Shown here: positions 35,814-43,514 of the stretch, one piece after another
Layout: each line of letters opens with the position of its first letter
Numbering within the stretch: position 1 is the stretch's first letter
DNA from: Pseudomonadota bacterium
Lineage (GTDB): Bacteria > Pseudomonadota > Gammaproteobacteria > Burkholderiales > Burkholderiaceae_C
Assembly: GCA_018241265.1 (NCBI GenBank)
Contig: JAFEEF010000068.1
Coordinates: forward strand, 1 to 64,000
Length of the DNA: 64,000 nt
Reading direction: 5' to 3'
Program-made: the position numbers and the translations under genes
The notes under the pieces: generated by a model
Database searches by the model: none
What the model was told of the DNA's origin: nothing
What the model saw: the letters and a program-made list of their open reading frames with translations, nothing else

Positions 35814-36164
35814 CTACTTGCCGTACTTGGGCTGGTACAGCTGCACCTGGAAGCCGCCGGGCACCTTGAAGTGCGTGACGAAGCCGTAGCCGTGATCCTC
35901 GACGTCCTGCGTGAATTCCACGCCCTTGCCCTGCAGCTCGGCGACGGTCTGGCGGATGTCGTCGCAATAGAACGAGATGTCCGCCGTGCCCGACGGCGGG
36001 TTGGCGCCTTCGGTCGGATGAACGCCGAGGTCGGCCTCCGGCGCATCGAAGATCAGCCAGCCGCCTCCGACGTCGGTGCCTTTCAGGCCGAGCTTGTCTC
36101 GAAGGAAGGTCCGCAGCGCCCCTGCGTCGGACGAGTAGAACATCGCGTGCATGCCTCGGATCAT
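35814..36164 (-). CDS. VOC family (glyoxalase-like) protein
   Basis: A 116-residue vicinal-oxygen-chelate protein: one betaalphabetabetabeta pair in each half (MHAMFYSSDAGALRTFLRDKLGL and ADISFYCDDIRQTVAELQGKGVEF) and the end FKVPGGFQVQLYQPKYGK. Substrate unknown. It lies 20 bp upstream of the truncated DUF1428 gene. Confidence 0.88.
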   Translation of the reverse strand: MIRGMHAMFYSSDAGALRTFLRDKLGLKGTDVGGGWLIFDAPEADLGVHPTEGANPPSGTADISFYCDDIRQTVAELQGKGVEFTQDVEDHGYGFVTHFKVPGGFQVQLYQPKYGK

Positions 36165-36231
36165 GTGAGCCTCCAGCGGAAAGCGACCGCCCGGACAGTC
36201 TGGCAGAAATTGGCCGCCCGGCCGCGTTCCG

Positions 36232-36999
36232 TCAGGGTCTCACGGCGGGCGCGTCGACTTTCAGACCCGCCGCCCGTTGCGCCAGATACAGCTCCAACTC
36301 CACCAGTTCCGTCGAGTCGGCCGCGAACGGCTCCGCTCGCACGCCCGTCATGCAGCCGCGGATGCGCCGCTCGAGGCTGCCCATGCCCTGCCATTCGAGC
36401 CTATAGATCGGATAGCCGGTCGGATGCGCCTGCGGGATCGTGCTGCCGCCGAGACGCTGGCCGGCGCGGTCGTCGTGGCATTGCGCGCACGACAGATCGA
36501 GCTGGCCCATGCGCTGACGGAACCAGCGCGCGCCGCGCTCGCGGTAGGGCGCAAGGCGCGCATCGGAGGGCGGCGCGATCGGCAGGCCGCGCGACTGCCG
36601 CGCCACATAGGTCTCGAGGCTCAGCAGATCCTCGCTGCCTTCGGGCAGCGGCGCGGCCTGTTGATGGCGCACGCGGCACTGCCGGATGCGCTGGCGCAGG
36701 TCGAGCGGGCGGCCGGTCGCATCGTCGAAAGCCGGATAGCGCGCGGCCACGCCTTTCATGCTGACGGCGGCATCGCCGTGGCAGGCGGCACATGACTTCG
36801 CGCTCGTGCCGGCCGGCGCATTCCACAGCGATTCGCCCTCGGCCACCCACAACATCGCCGGATTGAGCGCGTCGTCGTCCTGCATCGCCTGGACTTGCGG
36901 CGTCATGTCCTCGTAGCCCGAACGCGGCGGATCGGCCCAGGCTGACGACACGCCCGCCAGCCATGCCGCGACAACGATCATGCGTCGCATCGTCGTCAT
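36232..36999 (-). CDS. soxA: SoxA-like diheme cytochrome c
   Basis: A 255-residue periplasmic cytochrome of the SoxA type, which with SoxX links sulfur compounds to the SoxYZ carrier. Residues 1-about 20 are a signal peptide (MIVVAAWLAGVSSAWA). Two heme sites CAACH and CAQCH are present, and the region ERRIRGCMTG has C216 with R212 four residues before, matching the cysteine-persulfide heme ligand and catalytic arginine of Rhodovulum SoxA. ATG 36999 lies 5 bp after soxZ. It ends the operon. Confidence 0.88.
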   Translation of the reverse strand: MTTMRRMIVVAAWLAGVSSAWADPPRSGYEDMTPQVQAMQDDDALNPAMLWVAEGESLWNAPAGTSAKSCAACHGDAAVSMKGVAARYPAFDDATGRPLDLRQRIRQCRVRHQQAAPLPEGSEDLLSLETYVARQSRGLPIAPPSDARLAPYRERGARWFRQRMGQLDLSCAQCHDDRAGQRLGGSTIPQAHPTGYPIYRLEWQGMGSLERRIRGCMTGVRAEPFAADSTELVELELYLAQRAAGLKVDAPAVRP

Positions 37000-37004
37000 C
37001 GCAC

Positions 37005-37325
37005 TCACGTCACCATGAGCGTCGCAGTCTCGGTCTGCGCAAAGCCGTTGTCGCCTTCCCACGTGAAGGTCAGCGTCGCGCTCGTCGTCGCGACGGTATG
37101 GAAAGCGACCAGCGGGTTCGCGGCGACGGCCGGGTACAGGTCGGCTTCGAACACCACCTCGTCGCCGTAGCGGCAGACAAAACGCCGCAGGATGTTGCGC
37201 GGCACGATCCGGCCGTCGTCGCCGGGCCGGTAGCCGGTCTCCATCGGATGCGCGATCAAGGTACGGATCTGGATCACCTCGCCTTTGGCGGCGGTCTTCG
37301 GCATCGTGACGATCGCGCGCGCCAT
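37005..37325 (-). CDS. soxZ: Thiosulfate oxidation carrier complex protein SoxZ
   Basis: A 106-residue SoxZ, the chaperone-like partner of SoxY in the periplasmic sulfur carrier. Visible features: MARAIVTMPKTAAKGEVIQIRTLIAHPMETGYR, then IVPRNILRRFVCRYGDEVVFEADLYPAVAANP and the C-terminal FTWEGDNGFAQTETATL. ATG 37325 lies five bases after the SoxY-like stop. It has no signal peptide, as usual for SoxZ, and would be exported with SoxY. Confidence 0.92.
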   Translation of the reverse strand: MARAIVTMPKTAAKGEVIQIRTLIAHPMETGYRPGDDGRIVPRNILRRFVCRYGDEVVFEADLYPAVAANPLVAFHTVATTSATLTFTWEGDNGFAQTETATLMVT

Positions 37326-37330
37326 GGTCG

Positions 37331-37825
37331 TCAGCTCTCGATGCAGGCGGCCAGCGTGACCATCACGTCGACGCTCGCCTGCCAGCACGACCCATCGCTC
37401 ATGCGCGCCAGCGCGACGAGCTTCTGCGACGTCGCCAGGCGGATGCGCGTCGACAGCTCGGCACGTCCGGCGCGCGGGCCGAGCCGGCAGACGATCACGT
37501 CGCGCTGCGGATTCTTCTCGTTGTAGACCGCGATCGCGGTGACGTGATCGGCCGCGGTCATCGGGCTGTCGACCGCGATCGTGATCGGCACCGCATTGCC
37601 GTTCTCGACCAGCGGCGCGATGTCGAACCCGACGCGCCCGGTGCGCGGCTGCGCATCGCCGGCAAAGCGCTTGACGACGCTCGCGAGATCGTCGGTGCTG
37701 GCACTCGGATCGACGACCCCGGCGGGCAGCGCCGCGTGGCCTTCGCGCACGACGAGCCAGGCAGCCATGCCGGCGAAGACGATGCGCCGGCGGCTGAGCA
37801 GACGACCGGTCGACGACGGGTTCAT
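37331..37825 (-). CDS. SoxY-related protein with AACIE-type carrier arm
   Basis: A 164-residue SoxY relative. The N-terminus has a Tat-like SRRRIVF motif (11-17) and hydrophobic stretch, as in exported SoxY. The immunoglobulin-like core (GFDIAPLVENGNAVPITIAVDSPM) matches SoxY. The swinging arm, normally ending GGCGG with the sulfur-binding cysteine, ends here as LAACIES with C161 four residues from the end. NCBI uses the name SoxY-related AACIE arm protein for such paralogues. The stop of soxX overlaps the start (37822-37825). Carries a cysteine, so it may still hold a cargo sulfur or other group. Confidence 0.85.
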   Translation of the reverse strand: MNPSSTGRLLSRRRIVFAGMAAWLVVREGHAALPAGVVDPSASTDDLASVVKRFAGDAQPRTGRVGFDIAPLVENGNAVPITIAVDSPMTAADHVTAIAVYNEKNPQRDVIVCRLGPRAGRAELSTRIRLATSQKLVALARMSDGSCWQASVDVMVTLAACIES

Positions 37826-38304
37826 CGCGGCGCCCCTTCCGCACCTTCACTGCGCAAGGTGCGCAGGAACGCCACGACGTCCTCGACCTGTTGCGCCGTC
37901 AGGATGGTCTTGCCGCGCCAGGCCGCGCCGACGCGCGTCAGGTCGTCGTCGCGAAAGTAGCTCGGCATCACGGTCGCCGGATCGAGGGTGCGGCTGTCGG
38001 CGATGCGCAGCCGCAGCTGTGCCTCGGTCCAGCGCGAGCCGGCGCCGGCGAGGTCGGGCGCCACCGTGCCTTGCGACGGGTCTTCGGGGAACGGCCCGCT
38101 GTGGCACAGCAGGCAAAGGCCGGTCTGCCGGCTCAGCACGATCGCGCGGCCGCGCGCCGCGTCGCCGGGCTCGGCGGTCAGCGGCTTCGGGATGCCGTCG
38201 CGCACGACCTGGTAGGCCGGCGGCGTGGTCGTCGTCACCGCCTGCGCCGGCGTCTGCATCGACATCGCCGCCATCAGCGCGAACGAGACGGTCCGGCGAC
38301 TCAC
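37822..38304 (-). CDS. soxX: SoxX-like monoheme cytochrome c
   Basis: A 160-residue periplasmic cytochrome. Signal peptide about 1-22 (MSRRTVSFALMAAMSMQTPAQA). The heme site is CLLCH (C64, C67, H68); the likely methionine ligand is M113 in VMPSYFR, and the end QVEDVVAFLRTL is typical of SoxX. GTG 38304 overlaps the stop of the molybdenum hydroxylase gene as GTGA, so both are coupled. It would form the SoxAX pair with the gene at 36232. Confidence 0.85.
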   Translation of the reverse strand: MSRRTVSFALMAAMSMQTPAQAVTTTTPPAYQVVRDGIPKPLTAEPGDAARGRAIVLSRQTGLCLLCHSGPFPEDPSQGTVAPDLAGAGSRWTEAQLRLRIADSRTLDPATVMPSYFRDDDLTRVGAAWRGKTILTAQQVEDVVAFLRTLRSEGAEGAPR

Positions 38305-40544
38305 ACCGCCTTCAGCGTGTGGTTCTTCAACGGCAGGTCGCGGATGCGCTGGCCGGTCGCTGCATAGATCGCGTTGAGCACTGCCGGCGTCGCCACCGCG
38401 ATCGTCGGCTCGCCGACGCCGCCCCAGAAGCCGCCCGACGGCATCACGATCGCCTCGACCTTCGGCATGTCCTTCATGTGCACGACCGGATAGACGTGGA
38501 AGTTGGTCTCCACGATGTGCCCGTCCTTCACGGTGCAGCCGCCGTAGAGCGATGCCGACAGGCCGTAGGCGAACGAGCCTTCGACCTGGGCCTCGATCTG
38601 CTGCGGATTGACGGCATGGCCCGGGTCGGTGGCCGCGACGATGCGATGGATCTTCAACGCCCCGTCGTCGCTCACCGACACTTCCGCGCAGGCCGCGACG
38701 TAGCTGCCGAAGCCCATGATCTGCGCCAGCCCGCGGTACACGCCCTTGGGCGCGGGCTTGCCCCAGCCGGCGCGTTCGGCCACCGCATTGAGCACCGCGA
38801 GGTTCTTCGGCGACTTCGCGAGCAGCTTGCGGCGGAACTCCAGCGGATCCTGTTTGGCCGCATGCGCCAATTCGTCGATGAAGCATTCGACGTAGATCGC
38901 GTTGTGGTTGAGGTTCACGCCGCGCCAGAAGCCCGGCGGGATCGGCGGGTTGCGCATCGCATGGTCGATCAGCAGGTTCGGCACCGCATAGCTGAACGCG
39001 CCTTCGGTACCGCCCGGGTTGAGGCCCTGGAACGTCACCGGATCCTTGCCGTTCTGCAGGTTCGCCGGCATCAGCCCGGCGACGATCGACTGGCCCGAGA
39101 TGCGCATGTGCCAGCCGACCAGGTTGCCGCTCGCGTCCAGCCCGGCGCTCATGCGGCATTGCGTGATCGGGTGGTAGCGGCCGTGCGTCATGTCCTCTTC
39201 GCGCGACCAGATCATCTTGACCGGCGTGCCGGGGAACTGCTTGGCGATCAGCACGGCCTGCGTCACGTAGTCCTGCACGCCGCGCCGGCCGAAGCCGCCG
39301 CCGAGGTGGATCTTGTAGACCTCGCATTGCGGGATCGGCAGCTCGGCCGCCTCGGCCGCGGCCGCGAGCGACGCTTCGCCGTTCTGCGTCGGGCACCAGA
39401 CCTCGCAGCGCTCCGTCGTCCAGCGCGCGGTGGTGTTCATCACCTCCATCGTGGCGTGGTTCTGGTACGGGTACGAGTACACCGCCTCGACCTTGCGCGC
39501 GGCGCCCGCGATCGCCTGCTTCGCATGGCCGGCCTCGTTGCCGACGAAGGCCTGCTCGGCGGTCAGCCCTTCCTTCAGCATCGCGGCGATGGTCTCGCTC
39601 GAGACCTTGACGTTCGGGCCTTCGTCCCATTCGACCGTCAGCGCATCGAGCGCCTTCTTCGCATGCCACCAGGTGTCGGCGACCACCGCGACGGCGTTCT
39701 CGCCGACCGGCACGACCTTCTTGACGCCAGGCAGGCTCTGCACCTGCGCCGCGTCGTAGCGCTTGACCTTGCCGCCGAAGACCGGGCAGGCCTTGATCGC
39801 GGCGTTCAGCATGCCCGGCAGCTTCAGGTCCATCGCATAGACCTGCGAGCCGTTCAGCTTGGCCGTCGTGTCGAGCCGCTTCACCGGCTTGCCGGCGATC
39901 TTCCAGGCCTTCGGGTCCCTCAGCGGCACGTCGGTCGGCGGCGCGACGCGCGCGGCCGCGGCCGCCACCTTGCCGTAGGTCACGGTGCGGCCGCTCGGCC
40001 GGTGCGTGATCACGCTGTCGACCGCCGAGCATTCGGTGACCGGCACGTTCCATTCGTTCGCCGCGGCCTGCAGCAGCATCATGCGGGCGGCCGCGCCGCC
40101 CTTGCGCACATAGTCGTTCGACTCGCGGATGCCGCGGCTGCCGCCGGTCGAGTAGTTGCCCCAGACGCGGTTGCGCGCCAGGTTCTGGCCCGGCGTCGGG
40201 TATTCGGTGCGCACCTTGGACCAGTCGCAGTCGAGCTCTTCGGCGACGAGCTGCGCCAGGCCGGTCAACGTGCCCTGTCCCATCTCCGAGCGCGCGATGC
40301 GGATCACGACGACGTCGTCCGGCCGCACGACGACCCAGGCGTTGACCTCCTCGGGCTTGGTCAAGGTCGCATCGGCGTTCGCGGCGGCGGCCTGGGCGAG
40401 CGCCTGGTTGGCGATGAACGGCACGTGGAAGCCGACCACGAGCCCGGCCGAGCGCGCCAGGAAGCGGCGCCGCGCGGGCTGCGACGGAGGTGCCGGCAGG
40501 ACGTCCGGGATGTCTGCGGAGATGTCGGATGCGATGCTGCTCAT
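38301..40544 (-). CDS. Molybdenum hydroxylase large subunit (isoquinoline 1-oxidoreductase/XDH family)
   Basis: A 747-residue molybdopterin-binding subunit of the xanthine dehydrogenase family, IorB-like. Unlike cytosolic XDH it starts with a Tat signal (ARRRFLARSAGLVVGF, R25-R27), so the enzyme acts in the periplasm. Cofactor motifs include GQGTLTGLAQLV, GGGFGRRG and the catalytic glutamate E712 in GGVGEPTIA. It lies 19 bp after the 2Fe-2S subunit and overlaps soxX by four bases. The substrate could be an aldehyde or N-heterocycle; the Sox neighbours suggest a sulfur-containing organic compound (inference). Confidence 0.9.
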   Translation of the reverse strand: MSSIASDISADIPDVLPAPPSQPARRRFLARSAGLVVGFHVPFIANQALAQAAAANADATLTKPEEVNAWVVVRPDDVVVIRIARSEMGQGTLTGLAQLVAEELDCDWSKVRTEYPTPGQNLARNRVWGNYSTGGSRGIRESNDYVRKGGAAARMMLLQAAANEWNVPVTECSAVDSVITHRPSGRTVTYGKVAAAAARVAPPTDVPLRDPKAWKIAGKPVKRLDTTAKLNGSQVYAMDLKLPGMLNAAIKACPVFGGKVKRYDAAQVQSLPGVKKVVPVGENAVAVVADTWWHAKKALDALTVEWDEGPNVKVSSETIAAMLKEGLTAEQAFVGNEAGHAKQAIAGAARKVEAVYSYPYQNHATMEVMNTTARWTTERCEVWCPTQNGEASLAAAAEAAELPIPQCEVYKIHLGGGFGRRGVQDYVTQAVLIAKQFPGTPVKMIWSREEDMTHGRYHPITQCRMSAGLDASGNLVGWHMRISGQSIVAGLMPANLQNGKDPVTFQGLNPGGTEGAFSYAVPNLLIDHAMRNPPIPPGFWRGVNLNHNAIYVECFIDELAHAAKQDPLEFRRKLLAKSPKNLAVLNAVAERAGWGKPAPKGVYRGLAQIMGFGSYVAACAEVSVSDDGALKIHRIVAATDPGHAVNPQQIEAQVEGSFAYGLSASLYGGCTVKDGHIVETNFHVYPVVHMKDMPKVEAIVMPSGGFWGGVGEPTIAVATPAVLNAIYAATGQRIRDLPLKNHTLKAV

Positions 40545-40563
40545 CGGGTCCTCCTCGCCGCCG

Positions 40564-41019
40564 TCACGCGATGCCCGCGGCCTGCTTGATGGCCGTACGC
40601 ACGCGGTTGTAGGTGCCGCAGCGGCAGATGTTGGTCATCGCCTCGTCGATGTCGGCATCGGTCGGCTTGGGCTTCGTCTGCAACAGCGCCGCAGCCGCCA
40701 TCAGCATGCCCGACTGGCAGAAGCCGCACTGCGGCACGTCGAGCGCCGCCCAGGCCTTCTGCAGCGGATGCGACTGGCCGTCCGGCGACAGCGCTTCGAT
40801 CGTGACGATCTTCTGCGTCGCATTGAAGCTCGACACCGGCCGCACGCAGGTGCGCGTCGGCGCGCCGTCGATCAGCACCGTGCAGGCGCCGCATTGGGCG
40901 ACGCCGCAGCCGTACTTGGTGCCGGTCAGACCGAGCTGCTCGCGCAGCACCCAGAGCAGCGGCGTGTCGTCCTCGGCCTGGAACTCGCGGACGGTACCGT
41001 TCACGTTCAACGATGGCAT
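40564..41019 (-). CDS. Molybdenum hydroxylase 2Fe-2S subunit
   Basis: A 151-residue IorA/CoxS-type subunit with two [2Fe-2S] clusters. The plant-ferredoxin cluster cysteines are C38, C43, C46 (CGVAQCGAC) and C58; the second cluster cysteines are C98 and C101 (CGFC) and C132 and C134 (CRC). ATG 41019 has GGAGA eight bases upstream. It opens the operon Fe-S subunit, Mo subunit, soxX, soxY-like, soxZ, soxA. It has no signal peptide, so it should be co-exported with the Tat-signal large subunit. Confidence 0.93.
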   Translation of the reverse strand: MPSLNVNGTVREFQAEDDTPLLWVLREQLGLTGTKYGCGVAQCGACTVLIDGAPTRTCVRPVSSFNATQKIVTIEALSPDGQSHPLQKAWAALDVPQCGFCQSGMLMAAAALLQTKPKPTDADIDEAMTNICRCGTYNRVRTAIKQAAGIA

Positions 41020-41053
41020 GACGCTCGTCTCCGGCGATGAAGAAGTACCCCCA

Positions 41054-41121
41054 GGACGGGACTACGTCCCGTCCACCCCCCGAGGGGGCGAGGAAACTTG
41101 GGGCGGCCCGGCGTTTCCTCG
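41054..41121. repeat. Chain of three adjacent hairpins between toxin gene and Mo-hydroxylase operon
   Basis: Three consecutive perfect dyads: GGACGGGAC/GTCCCGTCC (41054-41062 and 41066-41074), CCCCC/GGGGG around CGA (41076-41088) and CGAGGAAAC/GTTTCCTCG (41089-41097 and 41113-41121). It follows the RES gene stop by 85 bp and precedes the Fe-S gene start by 35 bp. It may terminate the toxin transcript or be an intergenic repeat; a CCCCCGAGGGG core recurs at 44567-44577. Confidence 0.55.
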
Positions 41122-41205
41122 AGGTCGCGCGATTGTGTGGACGCGACCCGCTGACAGGCTACTGTCAGCGATTGCCCCGGCTGCCGCGTCGGATAAGCCT
41201 CGCGG

Positions 41206-41904
41206 CTACAAGGCCTTCGGCACCCGCTTCTCGTACCAGTGCGTGATGCGCTGGCCGTCCCAATGCAGCGCGACATGCGCGCCGGTGCGCGCCGCCTTCA
41301 GGGCGCGCGGCCGGAAGATCCCGATGCACCAGCCGCCCGGATCGCGCACGCTCGGGTAGTGCACGCCCCAGCTGCCCGCCTCGCGCAGGCGCCGGCCGAG
41401 CGGCTGCGACGCGGCATACGAATCGGGATCGAAGATCGCGTCGCCGCGCCCCGGCACCGCGGCGAGGTCGTGCAGCTCGACGTCGACGTTGGCGGCGATC
41501 AACCGCAGGTCGACATCGATCGGCGGCTCGGCGGTGCGCGACAGGAACACCGCGCGGTGATAGCTCACCTCGGCCACCGCGGTCTCGAGCGACTGCGCCG
41601 CGTAGTAGACCCCGTAGCTGCCGTCCGAGAAGCGCGAGCCTTCCGGATTGAGGTGCGTGAAGGCCGCCATGATCGGCGTCGCGCCGGGGCCGCTGATGCG
41701 CTCGTCCGGCGGCACGAGCGGGAGCTGGCCCAGCTCGTCGCGCACGCGCGGATTGGTCAGCGCCTCGATCGCGTAGACCACGTCGAGATCGGCCGGGTCG
41801 GCGATCGCGTCGTACAGGCCCACGGTCGGGTAGCGGGACGGAATGAGCCGGTAGCTCGGGCGCCAGTTGACGGGCAGCAGCGGGATGTCGTCCGGCGCCG
41901 TCAT
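41206..41904 (-). CDS. RES-domain NAD-phosphorylase toxin
   Basis: A 232-residue RES-family toxin (ParT/MbcT/Res type), which depletes NAD by phosphorolysis or hydrolysis. The core is GSRFSDGSYGVYYAAQSLETAVAEVSYHR, with the likely active-site residues R91, Y100 or Y101, and E112. An N-terminal extension of about 85 residues is typical of the larger RES subgroup. ATG 41904 has GGAGG about eight bases upstream. It follows the Xre/MbcA-type antitoxin gene by 66 bp, the standard order. Confidence 0.9.
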   Translation of the reverse strand: MTAPDDIPLLPVNWRPSYRLIPSRYPTVGLYDAIADPADLDVVYAIEALTNPRVRDELGQLPLVPPDERISGPGATPIMAAFTHLNPEGSRFSDGSYGVYYAAQSLETAVAEVSYHRAVFLSRTAEPPIDVDLRLIAANVDVELHDLAAVPGRGDAIFDPDSYAASQPLGRRLREAGSWGVHYPSVRDPGGWCIGIFRPRALKAARTGAHVALHWDGQRITHWYEKRVPKAL

Positions 41905-41970
41905 CGGCCGGCCTCCATGCCGCGGCTCGCGCCGCCGCCGGGCGCAGGGAGATGCAGGACCATGGCGGGG

Positions 41971-42381
41971 TCAGGCCTTGCCGCCGCGCTGCGCGTCGAG
42001 GTATTGGCGGACCACGTAGAGATCGGCGACCTGGCCGCCGAGCATGCGGTCGAGCGCCGGGCGGCCGCCGAACACCGGTGCCTGGTTCGGCTTGCGTATC
42101 CATTCGTCGGCGCGTTCGGTCACCGGCAGCAGGATCTGCAGCGCCGCGTAGATGCCGAACAGGTACGACAGCCGCTCCAGCACGTGGCGGTCGAGCGGGC
42201 CGACCTTGCCTTGCTTCCATTGGTAGAGCGTCGTGCGGCCGACGCCGAGCAGCGTGGTCTGCTCGTGGATGCCGAGCTTCCAGGCGTCGGCGAGGCGCCA
42301 GAACGTGCGCAACGCGGCAGCGCCCGCCGCAGCCGAGCCGAGATCGACCGGCGGCGGGACGGGTTTGAGGACGGCACTCAT
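41971..42381 (-). CDS. Xre/MbcA/ParS-family antitoxin (DUF2384)
   Basis: A 136-residue antitoxin. Its N-terminal half is a helix-turn-helix (LRTFWRLADAWKLGIHEQTTLLGVGRTTLYQWK) and the C-terminal half is the DUF2384 toxin-binding domain (RPALDRMLGGQVADLYVVRQYLDAQRG). It would block the NAD-binding cleft of the RES toxin and repress its own operon. A candidate promoter and dyad lie 106-160 bp upstream. Confidence 0.9.
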   Translation of the reverse strand: MSAVLKPVPPPVDLGSAAAGAAALRTFWRLADAWKLGIHEQTTLLGVGRTTLYQWKQGKVGPLDRHVLERLSYLFGIYAALQILLPVTERADEWIRKPNQAPVFGGRPALDRMLGGQVADLYVVRQYLDAQRGGKA

Positions 42382-42486
42382 GGGCAGACGGACCTTTCGA
42401 CGGATCGGGCCTCCGGCACGGCGCAGGCACCGGCGGGTGCGGCGCGCCCGCCGACGGAGGTCGGCCGGGTCGCGTCGACCTGGCCG

Positions 42487-42540
42487 AGCTTAGTACAACT
42501 TCGGACAAATATCAAAAATCCGTCCATGACCGTACGGATT
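42487..42540 (-). promoter_or_regulatory. Promoter and operator dyad of the Xre-RES operon
   Basis: Minus strand: TTGATA (42515-42510), 17 bases, TAAGCT (42492-42487). Directly upstream is a perfect inverted repeat AATCCGT (42517-42523) / ACGGATT (42534-42540) with a ten-base spacer, a good place for Xre binding. Confidence 0.45.
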
Positions 42541-42581
42541 CTCCGGAGCCGCCGAGGTTCCGTCGACCGCGCACCCGCGCG

Positions 42582-43355
42582 CTAGCCGCGCTGCAGGCTC
42601 ACCGCGCCGTCCACGACGAGCGTCGCGCCGACCACATAGTCGCCGGCGCGCGACGCCAGGTAGATCGCAGCCCCCGCCATGTCGTCGTCGCGGCCGATGC
42701 GGCGCGCCGGGATGCGCGCTGCGGTCTCTTCGGCGTGGTCGCGCGCATCCTTGTTCATGCGCGACGCGAACGCGCCCGGCGCGATCGCGCTGACGACGAT
42801 GTTGTCGTCGATCAGGCGCAGCGCCATGCGCCTGGTCAGGTGGATCAGCCCGGCCTTGCTGGCGGCGTACGAATAGGTCTCCTGCGGATTGACCGACAGG
42901 CCGTCGATCGACGCGATGTTGATGACCTTGGCCGGCCGTGCCTGCGCGGCCGCGCGCAGCGGCGCGCTGAGCGCCTGGGTCAGGAAGAACGGCGCCTTCA
43001 GGTTCAGGTCGACGACCTTGTCCCAGCCCGACTCCGGAAAGCTGTCGTAGGCCTCGCCCCAGGCCGCGCCGGCGTTGTTGACGAGGATGTCGAGCGCGCC
43101 TTCGCGTGCCGTGTACGCGGCGACCAGCGCGTTGATGCCGTCGACCGTCGACACGTCGCCCGGGATCGAGACGCAGGTGCCGAGCGTCGACAGTTCGCGC
43201 GCCGCCTCGTCGCACTCGGCCGCCTTGCGCGCCGTGATGTAGACGGCGCGCGCGCCCTGCTCGAGAAAGCCCGCGGCGATCATGCGGCCGATGCCGCGCG
43301 AACCGCCGGTGACGAGCGCGACGCGTCCTTGCAGCGAGAAGAGTCCTTCGTCCAT
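42582..43355 (-). CDS. SDR family oxidoreductase
   Basis: A 257-residue classical short-chain dehydrogenase. NAD(P) motif TGGSRGIG, NNAG, catalytic Ser in NIASIDG, and YAASK (Tyr-Lys) are intact. The segment ending VVDGAVSLQRG is the usual C-terminus; the sequence resembles 3-oxoacyl-ACP reductase or RhlG-like enzymes. ATG 43355 was chosen because GGAG precedes it by nine bases; in-frame ATGs at 43364 and 43370 also exist. Divergent from the amino-acid binding protein gene. Confidence 0.9.
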   Translation of the reverse strand: MDEGLFSLQGRVALVTGGSRGIGRMIAAGFLEQGARAVYITARKAAECDEAARELSTLGTCVSIPGDVSTVDGINALVAAYTAREGALDILVNNAGAAWGEAYDSFPESGWDKVVDLNLKAPFFLTQALSAPLRAAAQARPAKVINIASIDGLSVNPQETYSYAASKAGLIHLTRRMALRLIDDNIVVSAIAPGAFASRMNKDARDHAEETAARIPARRIGRDDDMAGAAIYLASRAGDYVVGATLVVDGAVSLQRG

Positions 43356-43414
43356 GACCGTCATCTCCATCGTGGTTCGTACCTAGGCGATTGTCCTGAT
43401 GCGGCGAGCCCGCC

Positions 43415-43447
43415 ACTGTCGCGGATGCGTCGGCCGCGCGCGACAGT
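43415..43447. promoter_or_regulatory. Inverted repeat in SDR / binding-protein intergenic region
   Basis: Perfect nine-base arms ACTGTCGCG (43415-43423) and CGCGACAGT (43439-43447), 15-base spacer, in the 159-bp divergent region. A TACACT hexamer follows at 43466-43471. It could be an operator for either gene; the neighbouring regulator candidates are not adjacent. Confidence 0.35.
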
Positions 43448-43514
43448 CGCGCGGTGCCCCGTGGCTACACTGGCCGCGCGCCCTATTTCCCTAGACGACA
43501 ACACGGAGACGACG

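Noticed and set aside
37581-40589. A 1002-codon open frame on the plus strand
   Set aside because: It is antisense to soxY/soxX and the Mo hydroxylase gene. The translation is arginine/valine/histidine-rich shadow sequence caused by high GC, with no domain.
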